Source of the DNA: CBDUXT01 sp965371245
GTDB lineage: Bacteria > Planctomycetota > Phycisphaerae > UBA1845
Assembly: GCA_965371245.1 (NCBI GenBank)
Contig: CBDUXT010000047.1
Span: 1 to 44,346 of the forward strand
DNA length: 44,346 nucleotides
Reading direction: 5' to 3'
Shown in pieces: positions 7,950 to 16,188 of this stretch. The notes under the pieces are model-generated. The model saw only the letters and a list, made by a program, of their open reading frames with translations, was not told the origin of the DNA and searched no databases. Positions within the stretch are counted from its first letter, which is position 1. The number at the start of each line of letters is the position of its first letter. A program made the position numbers and the translations under genes.

Positions 7950-9608
7950 CTACGGCCGGTGCCATTCGTCGCACGCAGCGCATAGAGGCGTCGGATCGAA
8001 CTGCCCTAGGTGATGGGCCGCCCGCACTCGGTCGAATTCCGCGTCGGTCCACAGCGACTCGAGTGACCGATCGGTCAAGCTGCCCACGGAATGGCGACCC
8101 TCGACGTCCTGATCGCACACCACGAGCCGTCCATCGGCCAAAACCATGCATCGCGAGCGAAGTCGCCGACAGGCGGATCTGGGTGAGGGTGCCATACGCA
8201 TGACGCTTCGGTCCTCCATCTGCCCGGCGTGGTGACCGTGCCCGGTGACCAGCACGGCCCCTGCACTTCGCAACCAACCGTCGTGGAAGTCGTCCAGCTC
8301 CGACACGTTGTCGCGGGCCTTGGTCATCTGCGGAACCAGGATCGGGGTCGCGCTGCCGGCTTCTTGGCGGCGATCGCCCAGTCGATCGAGACGGGCCTGC
8401 ACATCGACGAGTCGAGCGGCCGTAGGGTCCGATGGCGATTGCAATCGGCCATAGAGTTCGGGCGACCAGGCATCGAGGCAGACCTCGAGCACATCCACCC
8501 GGTGCGACAGGAGCGCGTCGATGTGCTCGTCGGTCAAACCGACCCCGGTGGTGCGGACGGCCACTCCGAACACGGCGCGGCCGTCGCGCTCGATCGAGCG
8601 TATCGCGCCGAGCACCTCGGCAAACCGGGGGTGACAAAGCGGGTCGCCGAACCCGCCCAGCACCAGCAGGGCGTCGTCGCCGCAAGAAAGCTCGGAGGAA
8701 ATCCGCGCGACGATGCCCGGATCAATCGGCCCGCGGGTGCCGATGCGCGAGCCGCGCGGACGAAGGATTGCATCGGGATACGGATCCTCGGTCGTCAGCT
8801 CGATCTCGACTTCGCGGGGCAGCGTCTCGGTGGTCGAGTCCTCTCGCTCGATCAGCCAGCGACCGATGGTCTCGGCATCGGGGTCTTCGGTTGCGCCGAG
8901 CAAGGCGTGCAAACGCTCAACGGACCGATCGGTGTCGCCGACCAGACGTCCCGAGGCGTAGCGAACGGCCGCGGGTACTTCGCAGCAGGCCGGTTGAAAA
9001 ACCAGGTCCTTTTGCGGGGTGTCGGGCTTGTAGCTGAATACAAACCCGACCGGGATGGCCTTGTCCGCCAGCTCGCGCACCAGCTCGGCGTCGAGGAGCA
9101 GGCCGGCCAGCCCGGGCGGCGCGGTCGTGAATGTCATCTTCGTGTCATCGCCCATCCGCCAGTGGTGCTCGATCATCCGGTCGATCAGTTCGGGATCAAC
9201 CACGGCCGCGCCCGGCGGCAAGGAGAGCACGGTGGTCGCGGGTACCGCGTCGATCACGTCGCGCAGGAAGCCGGGGTCGGTGTATTCGTCGAAGTGCGTT
9301 GTGTCGCCGATGCCGCCGCGCCAGCCATCGAGCGACCACTTTCGCGACGCACGCACCAGCGACGCCCACGGAGCCGGGCCGCGGTCCGATTTTCCGACGA
9401 GGGCCGGGGAACCTTCAAGCAGCGCCGCACAGCGATCGCGCTGACCGACAGGGCAGACGACGTGGACCGAATCGACGTGGCTTGCACGAGCCACGCGCAT
9501 CACGGTCCGCCGCAAGATGGGAACGCCGCAAAGAGGCTCGGCCAGACGACTGCGCGTCCCCAGCGTCGTGGCGTCCAGGTCGGCTTGAATGACGGCCATG
9601 ACCTTCAT
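7950..9608 (-). CDS. Nucleotidyltransferase-like / SPASM-domain protein with degenerate radical-SAM core
   Basis: A 552-residue protein in three parts. Residues 1-240 resemble a sugar nucleotidyltransferase fold (MKVMAVIQADLDATTLGTRS then PLCGVPILRRTVMR). Residues about 265-450 align in style with a radical-SAM barrel, but where CxxxCxxC should follow the EIELT strand the sequence reads TEDPYPDAILRPRG, with no cysteines. The C-terminus keeps SPASM-type cysteines: C480, C487, G493, C498, C543 and C546, matching the CX9-15GX4C pattern. This layout resembles the spirochaete 'spiro-SPASM' proteins; that match is from memory. Its ATG overlaps the stop of the DUF115 gene (ATGA), implying coupled translation and a shared glycan-related job. 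Confidence 0.75.
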   Translation of the reverse strand: MKVMAVIQADLDATTLGTRSRLAEPLCGVPILRRTVMRVARASHVDSVHVVCPVGQRDRCAALLEGSPALVGKSDRGPAPWASLVRASRKWSLDGWRGGIGDTTHFDEYTDPGFLRDVIDAVPATTVLSLPPGAAVVDPELIDRMIEHHWRMGDDTKMTFTTAPPGLAGLLLDAELVRELADKAIPVGFVFSYKPDTPQKDLVFQPACCEVPAAVRYASGRLVGDTDRSVERLHALLGATEDPDAETIGRWLIEREDSTTETLPREVEIELTTEDPYPDAILRPRGSRIGTRGPIDPGIVARISSELSCGDDALLVLGGFGDPLCHPRFAEVLGAIRSIERDGRAVFGVAVRTTGVGLTDEHIDALLSHRVDVLEVCLDAWSPELYGRLQSPSDPTAARLVDVQARLDRLGDRRQEAGSATPILVPQMTKARDNVSELDDFHDGWLRSAGAVLVTGHGHHAGQMEDRSVMRMAPSPRSACRRLRSRCMVLADGRLVVCDQDVEGRHSVGSLTDRSLESLWTDAEFDRVRAAHHLGQFDPTPLCAACDEWHRP

Positions 9609-11524
9609 ACCTTGTTGACTCCATCCAACATGCGCGCCAGCGCCTCTTCGAGGACCGGTTTGATCTCGGCGGCGTTGTCGCGAATGTCCCTCATGAAATC
9701 GAGATCACGGGCGATCTGCCGCTTGGCGCGCTCGACGTCGTCGATCTGCTGCGCGTTGGTACGGCGATCGGCCGAGTAGCGGCGCAGCTCGCCGAGCTGG
9801 CTGTAGGCGTTGACGATCTCGTAGGCGCGGCTCTCCTGCTGAACTTTTACGCGCAGCTCATCGACGCGCGCCATTCGTTTGTTGAAGCGCGCCGGGTCCT
9901 TGGTCAGCCCCTTGAGTTCCTTGAGCAGCGCGATCAATTCTTCACACAAAACGATGACGCCGTCGAGTTCCTCGATCCGCCGTGAGAGCTCCCTGCGCGC
10001 CGCCGCGAGGGGCGCCTCGTCGCGCTGCGGACCCACCTCCCCCTCGGCGAACCGTTCCGGGTCGATCGAGCGGGCGCAGAATCTCTGGGCCACCTCACGC
10101 AGGGTCATCACCTCCGCTCCTCGAATCCTCGCCCCGCCCTCCGTGGCGTTGATGACGCGCTGTGGCACCGCGGCGATGTCCTTCTCGAACTGCTCGAGGT
10201 AGGTGGTGAGTAACTCGTCGGAATACAGCTCGCCGCCGTCGTTGGCGGGGACGCGGCAAAGAATGGGGCGGTTGCGCACGATGCGGTTCCACTCCTTCTG
10301 CTCCATCGGGCAGTACCGGTTCAGCTCGCCTCGCCACGCGCGGTGGATCTCCACGCCGGGGATGTAGAAGACGTGCCCGGTGAACGCGAGATCCTGCCCC
10401 ACGAAGATGATCGGGTTGCAACCCAGATGGACGGCCAGGTAGAACGCCAGATGGGCGACCGTCGCGCCCTCTTTCAGACTTCCGCGTGCCGCCAGCTCGT
10501 CACCGAGAAGCAGATGCGCCCACGGGTTGTCGAGGAGCGTCACCGGTCCCGGGAAGCGGTCGATCACGTGCCAGGTCGCCTTCGGCTCGGCTACCAGGTG
10601 CGTGCCGGAGAGGTCGCCCACCTCCTCGAAGTATTTCGTGGACATCTCGTGAAAGTCCAAACTGGTGACGAAGTCAGAAACGATTCCCCTCTCCATAAGC
10701 GGTTTGATGGCCGTCTGCACCGTGCAGAGCACGGCCCGACCCTTCAACTTGGCGAGTTCGTCAATGTTGCGCGCCAACGAAGGGCCGGCCGACACGACGA
10801 TGCCCGGCAGCCCCTCGAAACGGTCTTTGAGCCCGTCGATGGGCGGCGTCGTGACGTAGTGCACGAGGTTCATGGCGATGTTGCGACAGGTGATCTTCGA
10901 GTTGGTCACCAGCGTCACCAGCGACATGCGCGTGAAGGCGACGAACTCGGCGATCGCCTTGGTCATGCGGCCATGCTCCGCCTCCGCAATGCGCAGCGAC
11001 GCCGGGTGGCGAACGAACTGGGCGCCCATCATGATCAGCGCCCCGTGCGACTCAAGGCGATCGTGCAAACGCGACTTGTCGTCGTCGGTCAAAATGATGA
11101 GCCGATCGGTCGCCAGCGCGTCGGCCAGGTCCACACAGGTTAGCGCCGTGGCGATCAACCGGATGGACGGCTCGGTGCAGAGGATGAACGCATCGCCAAC
11201 GAGACATTCAAGGATCGCCCTGATGTGATGACCCAGACCCATGCCCGAGACCACGATGCAGAACTTGTCCTCGATCTCGATCGATTCCGCGAGGCGCTTG
11301 GCTTCGGCGGCCGGGTCGTACCGGCTATGGAGATAGGTCAGGGCGCCGCCGGGGGCGGGAAGCCTGGCCGTCCACGATCCGCTTCGGGTGGGTTCGAGTT
11401 CGACTCGCTCCTCGTCCGGCACCGCATCGATCAAGAGCGCCAGTTCCGGATCCCTTCGCCACAGCGCGCGCATGTTGTGGAGGAACAGTTCGTTTCCCAC
11501 GGCCGGGGTGGTCGTCTGCGTCAT
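9605..11524 (-). CDS. DUF115 / Maf-like (MptE-like) glycosyltransferase-type protein
   Basis: A 639-residue soluble protein starting at the ATG at 11524, which overlaps the aat stop as ATGA. The centre holds the DUF115 (6-hydroxymethylpterin pyrophosphokinase MptE-like) core: GIVVSAGPSLARNIDELAKL, then AVLCTVQTAIKPL and DFVTSLDF, and later PIIFVGQDLAFTGHVFY. In bacteria this family includes the flagellin 'motility accessory factors' that add nonulosonic acids. The last 130 residues are charged and helical, probably a coiled coil (SRRIEELDGVIVLCEELIALL onward). It is flanked by aat and the SPASM protein with overlapping codons at both ends. A role in protein or surface glycosylation is inferred. 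Confidence 0.82.
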   Translation of the reverse strand: MTQTTTPAVGNELFLHNMRALWRRDPELALLIDAVPDEERVELEPTRSGSWTARLPAPGGALTYLHSRYDPAAEAKRLAESIEIEDKFCIVVSGMGLGHHIRAILECLVGDAFILCTEPSIRLIATALTCVDLADALATDRLIILTDDDKSRLHDRLESHGALIMMGAQFVRHPASLRIAEAEHGRMTKAIAEFVAFTRMSLVTLVTNSKITCRNIAMNLVHYVTTPPIDGLKDRFEGLPGIVVSAGPSLARNIDELAKLKGRAVLCTVQTAIKPLMERGIVSDFVTSLDFHEMSTKYFEEVGDLSGTHLVAEPKATWHVIDRFPGPVTLLDNPWAHLLLGDELAARGSLKEGATVAHLAFYLAVHLGCNPIIFVGQDLAFTGHVFYIPGVEIHRAWRGELNRYCPMEQKEWNRIVRNRPILCRVPANDGGELYSDELLTTYLEQFEKDIAAVPQRVINATEGGARIRGAEVMTLREVAQRFCARSIDPERFAEGEVGPQRDEAPLAAARRELSRRIEELDGVIVLCEELIALLKELKGLTKDPARFNKRMARVDELRVKVQQESRAYEIVNAYSQLGELRRYSADRRTNAQQIDDVERAKRQIARDLDFMRDIRDNAAEIKPVLEEALARMLDGVNKV

Positions 11525-12168
11525 GGTGTGTCCCGCCCGAAGTCGGGCAGTTCGACCGCCTGGGCCGGCTGATCGACGAATGAGCACGAAAGCTCGAGCG
11601 CTTGCCCAAGGCGCTCTTCATAGTCGGCCCGCGGAATCTCGACGACGCCGAACTGGCGGAGGTGGTCGGTCATGAACTGGACGTCCAACAACACCAGCCC
11701 GCGCCGTCGCATGCGTTCCACCAGATAGACCAAGGCGACCTTGGAGGCGTCGGTGACGTGATGGAACATCGATTCGCCGAAAAACGCGCCATGGATGGAA
11801 ACACCGTAGAGCCCGCCGGCGAGTTCGCCGTCCGCCCAAGCCTCTACGCTATGGGCGAAACCAAGGCGGTGCAACGCGCAGTACGCCTCGTGAATCTCGG
11901 AGGATATCCAGGTTCCGCCGCCGCGATCCGCACACTCACGCATGACCTGCTCGAATGCGCGGTTGATCACCATCGTGAAGTGCCCGCGCCGAACGGCGGC
12001 GCGCAGCGAGCGCGACACGCGAAAGGTCTCCAAATCGAGAACGGCGCGCGGGTCCGGCGCGAGCCAGTGCAGTTCGCCCTCATCGTCGGCCATCGGGAAG
12101 ACGCCGATGGCGTAGGCGGCCAGCAGATTCTCGGCGGAAAGGTCCGGGCGCATCGAACGGTTCTTCAC
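11521..12168 (-). CDS. aat: Leucyl/phenylalanyl-tRNA--protein transferase
   Basis: About 210-215 residues, the usual Aat length. The enzyme moves Leu or Phe from tRNA to N-terminal Arg or Lys of proteins and marks them for ClpS/ClpAP. Family motifs are clear: LLAAYAIGVFPMADDEGELH, WLAPDPRAVLDLETFRVSRS, TWISSEIHEAYCALHRLGFA, HSVEAWADGELAGGLYGVSI, GAFFGESMFHH and LLDVQFMTDHLRQFG. The frame opens with GTG at 12168; the ATG at 12153 (MRPDLSAENLL) is an equally likely start. It begins 12-27 bases after the secreted-protein stop and ends in an ATGA overlap with the DUF115 gene. Confidence 0.95.
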   Translation of the reverse strand: MKNRSMRPDLSAENLLAAYAIGVFPMADDEGELHWLAPDPRAVLDLETFRVSRSLRAAVRRGHFTMVINRAFEQVMRECADRGGGTWISSEIHEAYCALHRLGFAHSVEAWADGELAGGLYGVSIHGAFFGESMFHHVTDASKVALVYLVERMRRRGLVLLDVQFMTDHLRQFGVVEIPRADYEERLGQALELSCSFVDQPAQAVELPDFGRDTP

Positions 12169-12180
12169 GGCACGGGCAGT

Positions 12181-12981
12181 CTACGATGTGTGCGCGTGGC
12201 GCATGAGCCCTCGAAACCGGCGAACGGACGGGCCACGCAACATGCCGGTCAGCGTCAACCCGGCGAACATCATCGCCAGCGCAGGAACCCCGATGGTGCC
12301 ACAGAAGACGACCCCGCCACCGCCTCCGGACGGGATCACGCAGCCGTCGATGTCAATGTTCGGCTCAAGAAACGTGTTCGGGCAGAGATCATCGCAGTCG
12401 TTGACGCCGTCCCCGTCCTCGTCCGCCTGGCTGCACGAACAGCCGAAGACATCGACGGCCTCAGTAAACGGCGTGCTTGGGCACAAATCATCGAAGTCAA
12501 ACACGCCATCGAGATCGGCATCGCACGCGAATGCATCGTCCCAAAGCGGACACGCATCGCAGGGTACGCCGGAGAAATCACCGGGCAGGAAGTCGGACAG
12601 GGTGGGCCGGAGGAAGGCGTTGAGCCGTATGACCTCGCCCGTCGCCGCCAACCACCAGAGCGTGCGGAACCCGTCGGCATCGGTGGCGAACTCAATGAAG
12701 CCGGCCGGCAAGCCCTCGAACACGACAAAGCCATCGACATCGACGAAGCTGTCCACCAGGATCAGATCGGTACCCGTCACGATGGCCAACTGCCCCGTGT
12801 CGCTGAGGACCACCAACTCGATCTCGTCCGCGTTGACCACGCTGCAGACGGAGGCGGACTGGGTGTCTACGTAGGTGATCCAGGGGAGAACCTGGGCGCC
12901 GGCGGGCGCCACGGCCAGGACCACGAGCCAAACTGAGCCCGCCGCGAGTGGTTTCGTGAGGCTTGAGGGGTTGAGTGACAT
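12181..12981 (-). CDS. Secreted protein with thrombospondin type-3-like repeats and C-terminal anchor
   Basis: A 266-residue protein from the ATG at 12981, chosen because AAGGAGC lies just upstream. It has a signal peptide (hydrophobic run ending at APAGAQV, about residue 29) and an unassigned beta-rich domain. Two acidic calcium-binding repeats of thrombospondin type-3 style follow: DADLDGVFDFDDLCPSTP and DEDGDGVNDCDDLCPNT. The end is a Gly run, CG, one hydrophobic helix (GVPALAMMFAGLTLTGML) and a basic tail RRFRGLMRH, resembling a protein-sorting tail processed at the envelope. It is the first gene of the probable aat operon. Function is unknown. Confidence 0.72.
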   Translation of the reverse strand: MSLNPSSLTKPLAAGSVWLVVLAVAPAGAQVLPWITYVDTQSASVCSVVNADEIELVVLSDTGQLAIVTGTDLILVDSFVDVDGFVVFEGLPAGFIEFATDADGFRTLWWLAATGEVIRLNAFLRPTLSDFLPGDFSGVPCDACPLWDDAFACDADLDGVFDFDDLCPSTPFTEAVDVFGCSCSQADEDGDGVNDCDDLCPNTFLEPNIDIDGCVIPSGGGGGVVFCGTIGVPALAMMFAGLTLTGMLRGPSVRRFRGLMRHAHTS

Positions 12982-13131
12982 GCGTCCGTGCTCCTTAGCG
13001 GAAGATGAGTTCACCCTGTCGCGCCCGTCGGGACGATACACCGTGCCGACATTATCCCGATCGCAACCCCGGGCGTAAAGCCGGGAAACACGCCGTTCTT
13101 TTCCTGGGACGGACTTGGCGGAAATCACAAG

Positions 13132-13346
13132 CTAGCCTGGGTGCGTGACAGTCTTGGCGGACCGTGCAAAGCCATCTTGACGGCGCCACGCCGCGTCAGA
13201 GCCGTGGGCGCAAGCCCACGGACACGATGCGAACAAGCACAGGGCTCCTACGATGCCAGACCGGTCACAGGGCTCGCGCCCGCCGGCAAGCCGGTTCTAC
13301 CGGTGCTCTGAAAACTGCCCGCCGATTCGGTCATGCACCCAGCTAG
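13132..13346 (+). repeat. Family B repeat, about 215 bp, CTAG ends
   Basis: The element begins CTAGCCTGGGTGCGTGACAG and ends CGGTCATGCACCCAGCTAG; these ends are imperfect inverted repeats closing on CTAG. Inside are hairpins such as GCCGTGGGCGCAAGCCCACGG. Related copies lie at about 17885-18096 (opposite strand), 22754-22893, 23672-23856 and 26340-26467. This copy has an extra hairpin GCCGGCAAGCCGGTTCTACC missing from the copies at 17885 and 23672. The structure is that of a miniature inverted-repeat element; no transposase is nearby. Confidence 0.75.
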
Positions 13347-13471
13347 CCTTGCGCCCGTAGCACCGGCCGACATGCCCTGGCCTTCGCCACGGCAATCGAG
13401 GATGATGCGGGCTTAAACCGTGCCTCGCTGGTCGCACCCCCAACAGTCTCTTGAAGAAGGCTGACCCCAGG

Positions 13472-13525
13472 GTGTGGCACCGGCTTCCTGCCGATGAAAA
13501 CACGGGCTGGAAGCCCATGCCACAC
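13472..13525 (+). repeat. Family C hairpin repeat before the M1 peptidase
   Basis: GTGTGGCA (13472-13479) and TGCCACAC (13518-13525) are perfect inverted ends around CCGGCTTCCTGCCG and CGGGCTGGAAGCCC. Similar copies are at 18671-18724, 26132-26186, 34880-34933 and 40095-40148. In the leader of the peptidase mRNA it would fold into a hairpin just before the start. Confidence 0.7.
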
Positions 13526-13555
13526 TTTTTCAACGGACTCACGAGGATCCACCCC

Positions 13556-15181
13556 ATGAAGCATCTGGCATTCGCTCTCTGGATCGCCTGCGGCCTCCTT
13601 CCCACCTCCCGGGCAGACGACTATCCGCGGAACCCGGACATCGACGTATTGCACTATCTGTTCAACCTCTCGTTGACCGATCAGAGCGATGCGATCCGCG
13701 GGTCGGCGGCCGTGACGATTCGCTTCACGCGGGACGACGTCGCGGCCTTTGAGCTTGATCTGGTGTCGATGGAAGATCCAGGCTCGGCGACCGGAATGAC
13801 CGTGCAGCGCGTGCGATCCGGCGACGCACCGGCGGTCTTCACCCATCGCCACGACCGCCTGCGAATTGAAACCGGCGATCCCGTTCGGGTGGACGATCGC
13901 CGGACGTACACGATCGACTACCACGGCGTGCCGGCCGACGGACTTGTCATCTCGAAGAACAAACATGGGGACCGGACTTTTTTCGGCGACAACTTTCCGA
14001 ATCGCGCTCGCCACTGGCTGCCCACCTTGGATCACCCGTACGACAAGGCCACGTGCGAGTTTGCGATCACGGCGCCCGTCGGCTACCAGGTGATCGCCAG
14101 CGGCGTGATGATCGAGGAGACGGACCTGGCCGGCGCCTTGCGCCGAACACACTGGCGATCGACCGTGCCGCTCTCGAGTTACCTGATGGTGATCGGCGTG
14201 GCCCGGTTTGCCGTACAGACGGTGGAGGTGGTCAGCGGCATTCCGATTCAGACCTGGGTCTACACCCAGGACCGCGAGGCCGGTTTCCACGACTTCGCCA
14301 GAGCCGGGCGCGTGCTCGATTTCTTCGCCGCCCACATCGGCCCCTACCCCTATGCCAAGCTCGCCAACGTCCAGTCGCGCACGCGCTGGGGCGGCATGGA
14401 GAACGCGGGGAATATCTTCTACGCCGAAGACAGCGTCCGGGGCACACGGCGCGTGGAAGGCACGATGACTCACGAGATCGCCCACCAGTGGTTCGGCGAC
14501 TCCGTCACGACGGCCGACTGGAACCACGTCTGGCTCAGCGAGGGCTTCGCGACCTATTTCACGCAACTCTTCAACGAGTTCACCTTTGGACGCGATCGCA
14601 TGGTGGAGGGGATGAAGCGGGCGCGGGCGCGTGTGTTTGGCTATTTCAAGGAGCACGCCGACGCCCGCATCGTCGATCCGGCCATTCCCGTGTCCGAGAT
14701 TCTAAGCCCCTACAGCTACCAGAAAGGCGCCTGGGTTCTTCACACGTTGCGACGGGAGATCGGCGATGAACTCTTCTGGAAGGGCGTCCGGGCCTACTAC
14801 AAGCGCTATCGTGACGGCAACGCGCTCAGCGCCGATTTTCGACGCGTGATGGAGGAGGTCTCCGGTCGCGAGCTCGGCTGGTTCTTCGACCAATGGTTGT
14901 ATCAACCAGGGCATCCACGGTTCCGCGGCCACTGGCTGTATGATCGGGACGCAAAGGCGCTGCTGGTCACGCTTGAACAGACTCAGGACGAACCGTCCGT
15001 GTTCCGGACCAAGCTCGATGTGGGGATTCGTGTTGAGGGAACGGATCGCCTACGGGTCGAAACGCTCGACGTACGCCGGCGAAAGCAAACGTTCACCCTT
15101 ACCCTGGACGCCCCACCGGTGTCCGTTGACTTGGACCCGGGGACGTGGCTGCTGATGGAGGCTGACTTTCACCCGCGGTGA
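13556..15181 (+). CDS. Secreted M1-family zinc aminopeptidase
   Basis: A 541-residue metallopeptidase that removes N-terminal residues from peptides, exported by a signal peptide (MKHLAFALWIACGLLPTSRA). The ATG at 13556 is chosen because it begins that signal and has CGAGGA upstream; the open frame extends further but into a repeat. The exopeptidase motif GGMEN (in TRWGGMENAGNIFY) and the zinc site HEIAH are present: H306, E307, H310 and, 18 residues on, E329 in WLSEGFATYF. The C-terminal part (about 385-540) holds a helical KGAWVLHTLRREIGDELFW segment and a beta domain. It stands alone on the plus strand between divergent and convergent genes. Probably periplasmic peptide scavenging. Confidence 0.93.
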   Translation: MKHLAFALWIACGLLPTSRADDYPRNPDIDVLHYLFNLSLTDQSDAIRGSAAVTIRFTRDDVAAFELDLVSMEDPGSATGMTVQRVRSGDAPAVFTHRHDRLRIETGDPVRVDDRRTYTIDYHGVPADGLVISKNKHGDRTFFGDNFPNRARHWLPTLDHPYDKATCEFAITAPVGYQVIASGVMIEETDLAGALRRTHWRSTVPLSSYLMVIGVARFAVQTVEVVSGIPIQTWVYTQDREAGFHDFARAGRVLDFFAAHIGPYPYAKLANVQSRTRWGGMENAGNIFYAEDSVRGTRRVEGTMTHEIAHQWFGDSVTTADWNHVWLSEGFATYFTQLFNEFTFGRDRMVEGMKRARARVFGYFKEHADARIVDPAIPVSEILSPYSYQKGAWVLHTLRREIGDELFWKGVRAYYKRYRDGNALSADFRRVMEEVSGRELGWFFDQWLYQPGHPRFRGHWLYDRDAKALLVTLEQTQDEPSVFRTKLDVGIRVEGTDRLRVETLDVRRRKQTFTLTLDAPPVSVDLDPGTWLLMEADFHPR

Positions 15182-15219
15182 CCGTAGCAACTCGACACGC
15201 GCGGCGACTGCAACGGCCG

Positions 15220-15972
15220 CTACCTTGCAGCCTCATCGGTTGTCGTGAACCCGTCCGGTGCTTCCAGCTTGAAGGGATCCTCGTCCGTCTTCGGATCGAT
15301 CACAATGTTCGCCAGAGTTAGCTCCCACGAACCGAACGGGCTGGTTTCTCCTTCGAGAACGTACACCTGGCTGAACCGACGCGGCAGGTAATCCTTCTCC
15401 GCGAAGAACCACACCTGGTCCGGCGTCCGACGTCCCTCGCGCTTTCCCGGAATCACCACCTGAAAACACTTGTCGTCGCCGATCGTCGCCGGCTCACCCA
15501 ACTCGATCTTCTCGGCCTCCAGCTCGGCCTTCAGCGGTTCGTCCGCGATGAACTGTGCAAGGAGAACCCGCTGCACCTTCGCCGCGGAGTTTCCCAAGAC
15601 GCTCGGGTCCATGTCCTCGTGAAACCGCTTCCGCTTGTAGTCGATAAAGAAAAAGCCGTTTCCGTCGGAGGCCACGGTCACTTTTCTCGGCTTGGCAGAG
15701 CTGGGATCCTCGAGTTCCACGTCACAACGGAACCGATTCAGCGCCCACTTGGACGGCAGCCCGAGCAACATCGTCCCCTTGGCGCTACCGCCGCGCATGG
15801 ACATGCCGCCCGTACCTTTGAAGTCGAAGTCGTATTGGACGAGCTGTACCTTCTTCAGCGCTTCGGCCGCCTTCTTGAGCATCGCGCGGGCTTCGTCCGA
15901 GCCGGTACCGTCGGCGCCCGATGCCGCCGTCGTGGTCAGCAAGCCGAAAATCAAGCAAGTGATGTGTCGCAT
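15220..15972 (-). CDS. Secreted LolA-like / outer-membrane lipoprotein-sorting-type protein
   Basis: A 250-residue exported protein; the ATG at 15972 has GAGAGGAG upstream and begins a signal peptide (MRHITCLIFGLLTTTAASGA). The mature part is beta-rich and reads like the LolA/LolB-type half-barrel: RAMLKKAAEALKKVQLVQYD, LPSKWALNRFRCDVELED, VASDGNGFFFIDYKRKRFHE, VIPGKREGRRTPDQVWFFAE, DYLPRRFSQVYVLEGETSP and NIVIDPKTDEDPFKLEAPDG. The final 'DPxxFxxxxPxGF' style ending is common to planctomycete LolA-like proteins. It converges with the M1 peptidase and lies downstream of the kelch gene, separated by a terminator. A lipid- or lipoprotein-binding role is inferred. Confidence 0.68.
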   Translation of the reverse strand: MRHITCLIFGLLTTTAASGADGTGSDEARAMLKKAAEALKKVQLVQYDFDFKGTGGMSMRGGSAKGTMLLGLPSKWALNRFRCDVELEDPSSAKPRKVTVASDGNGFFFIDYKRKRFHEDMDPSVLGNSAAKVQRVLLAQFIADEPLKAELEAEKIELGEPATIGDDKCFQVVIPGKREGRRTPDQVWFFAEKDYLPRRFSQVYVLEGETSPFGSWELTLANIVIDPKTDEDPFKLEAPDGFTTTDEAAR

Positions 15973-16140
15973 GTTGGCTCCTCTCTTTGCAGGATCAGGG
16001 CTGAGATTGTTCCTCCCTAGGATACCCGTGTTGTTCGATCGATCCAAGGTCACCTGTGACAAACGCGCGGTGACGAATGCACCGTCAGCATCCCCTGAGA
16101 GTGCATTCGCGGCATCGCGGCGCAGATTCGCGTTGGACGC

Positions 16141-16172
16141 ATGTAAAAACATGTGCGGGCGCGCCCGCATAG
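16141..16172 (-). terminator. Rho-independent terminator of the lipoprotein-kelch operon
   Basis: Read on the minus strand, the palindrome TGCGGGCGCGCCCGCA (16169-16154) forms a six-pair GC stem with a CGCG loop and is followed within five bases by TTTTT, itself inside a second small inverted repeat CATGTTTTTACATG. It lies just after the kelch gene stop. Confidence 0.6.
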
Positions 16173-16188
16173 AGCGCGTTCGGCAAGG

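Larger units (their letters stand above)
12982..13555. other. Divergent intergenic region filled with repeats
   Basis: This 574-base gap separates the minus-strand secreted protein and the plus-strand M1 peptidase. It holds one full family B repeat (13132-13346) and one family C hairpin repeat (13472-13525), the latter ending about 30 bases before the peptidase ATG. No gene is supported. Promoters for both genes must lie here but no clear sigma-70 pair was seen. Confidence 0.6.

Noticed and set aside
8229..9779. A 516-codon frame on the plus strand opposite the SPASM gene
   Set aside because: It mirrors the coding frame of the minus-strand SPASM gene, has no domain motifs, and the minus-strand product has clear SPASM cysteines and coupled start and stop codons.
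11602..12936. A 444-codon plus-strand frame opposite aat and the secreted protein
   Set aside because: It crosses two well-supported minus-strand genes; its product is rich in His, Arg and Gly as expected for an antisense shadow.
13132..13346. Possible CRISPR-like array from repeated hairpins
   Set aside because: Repeats are dispersed singly over kilobases, with no regular spacers and no cas genes.
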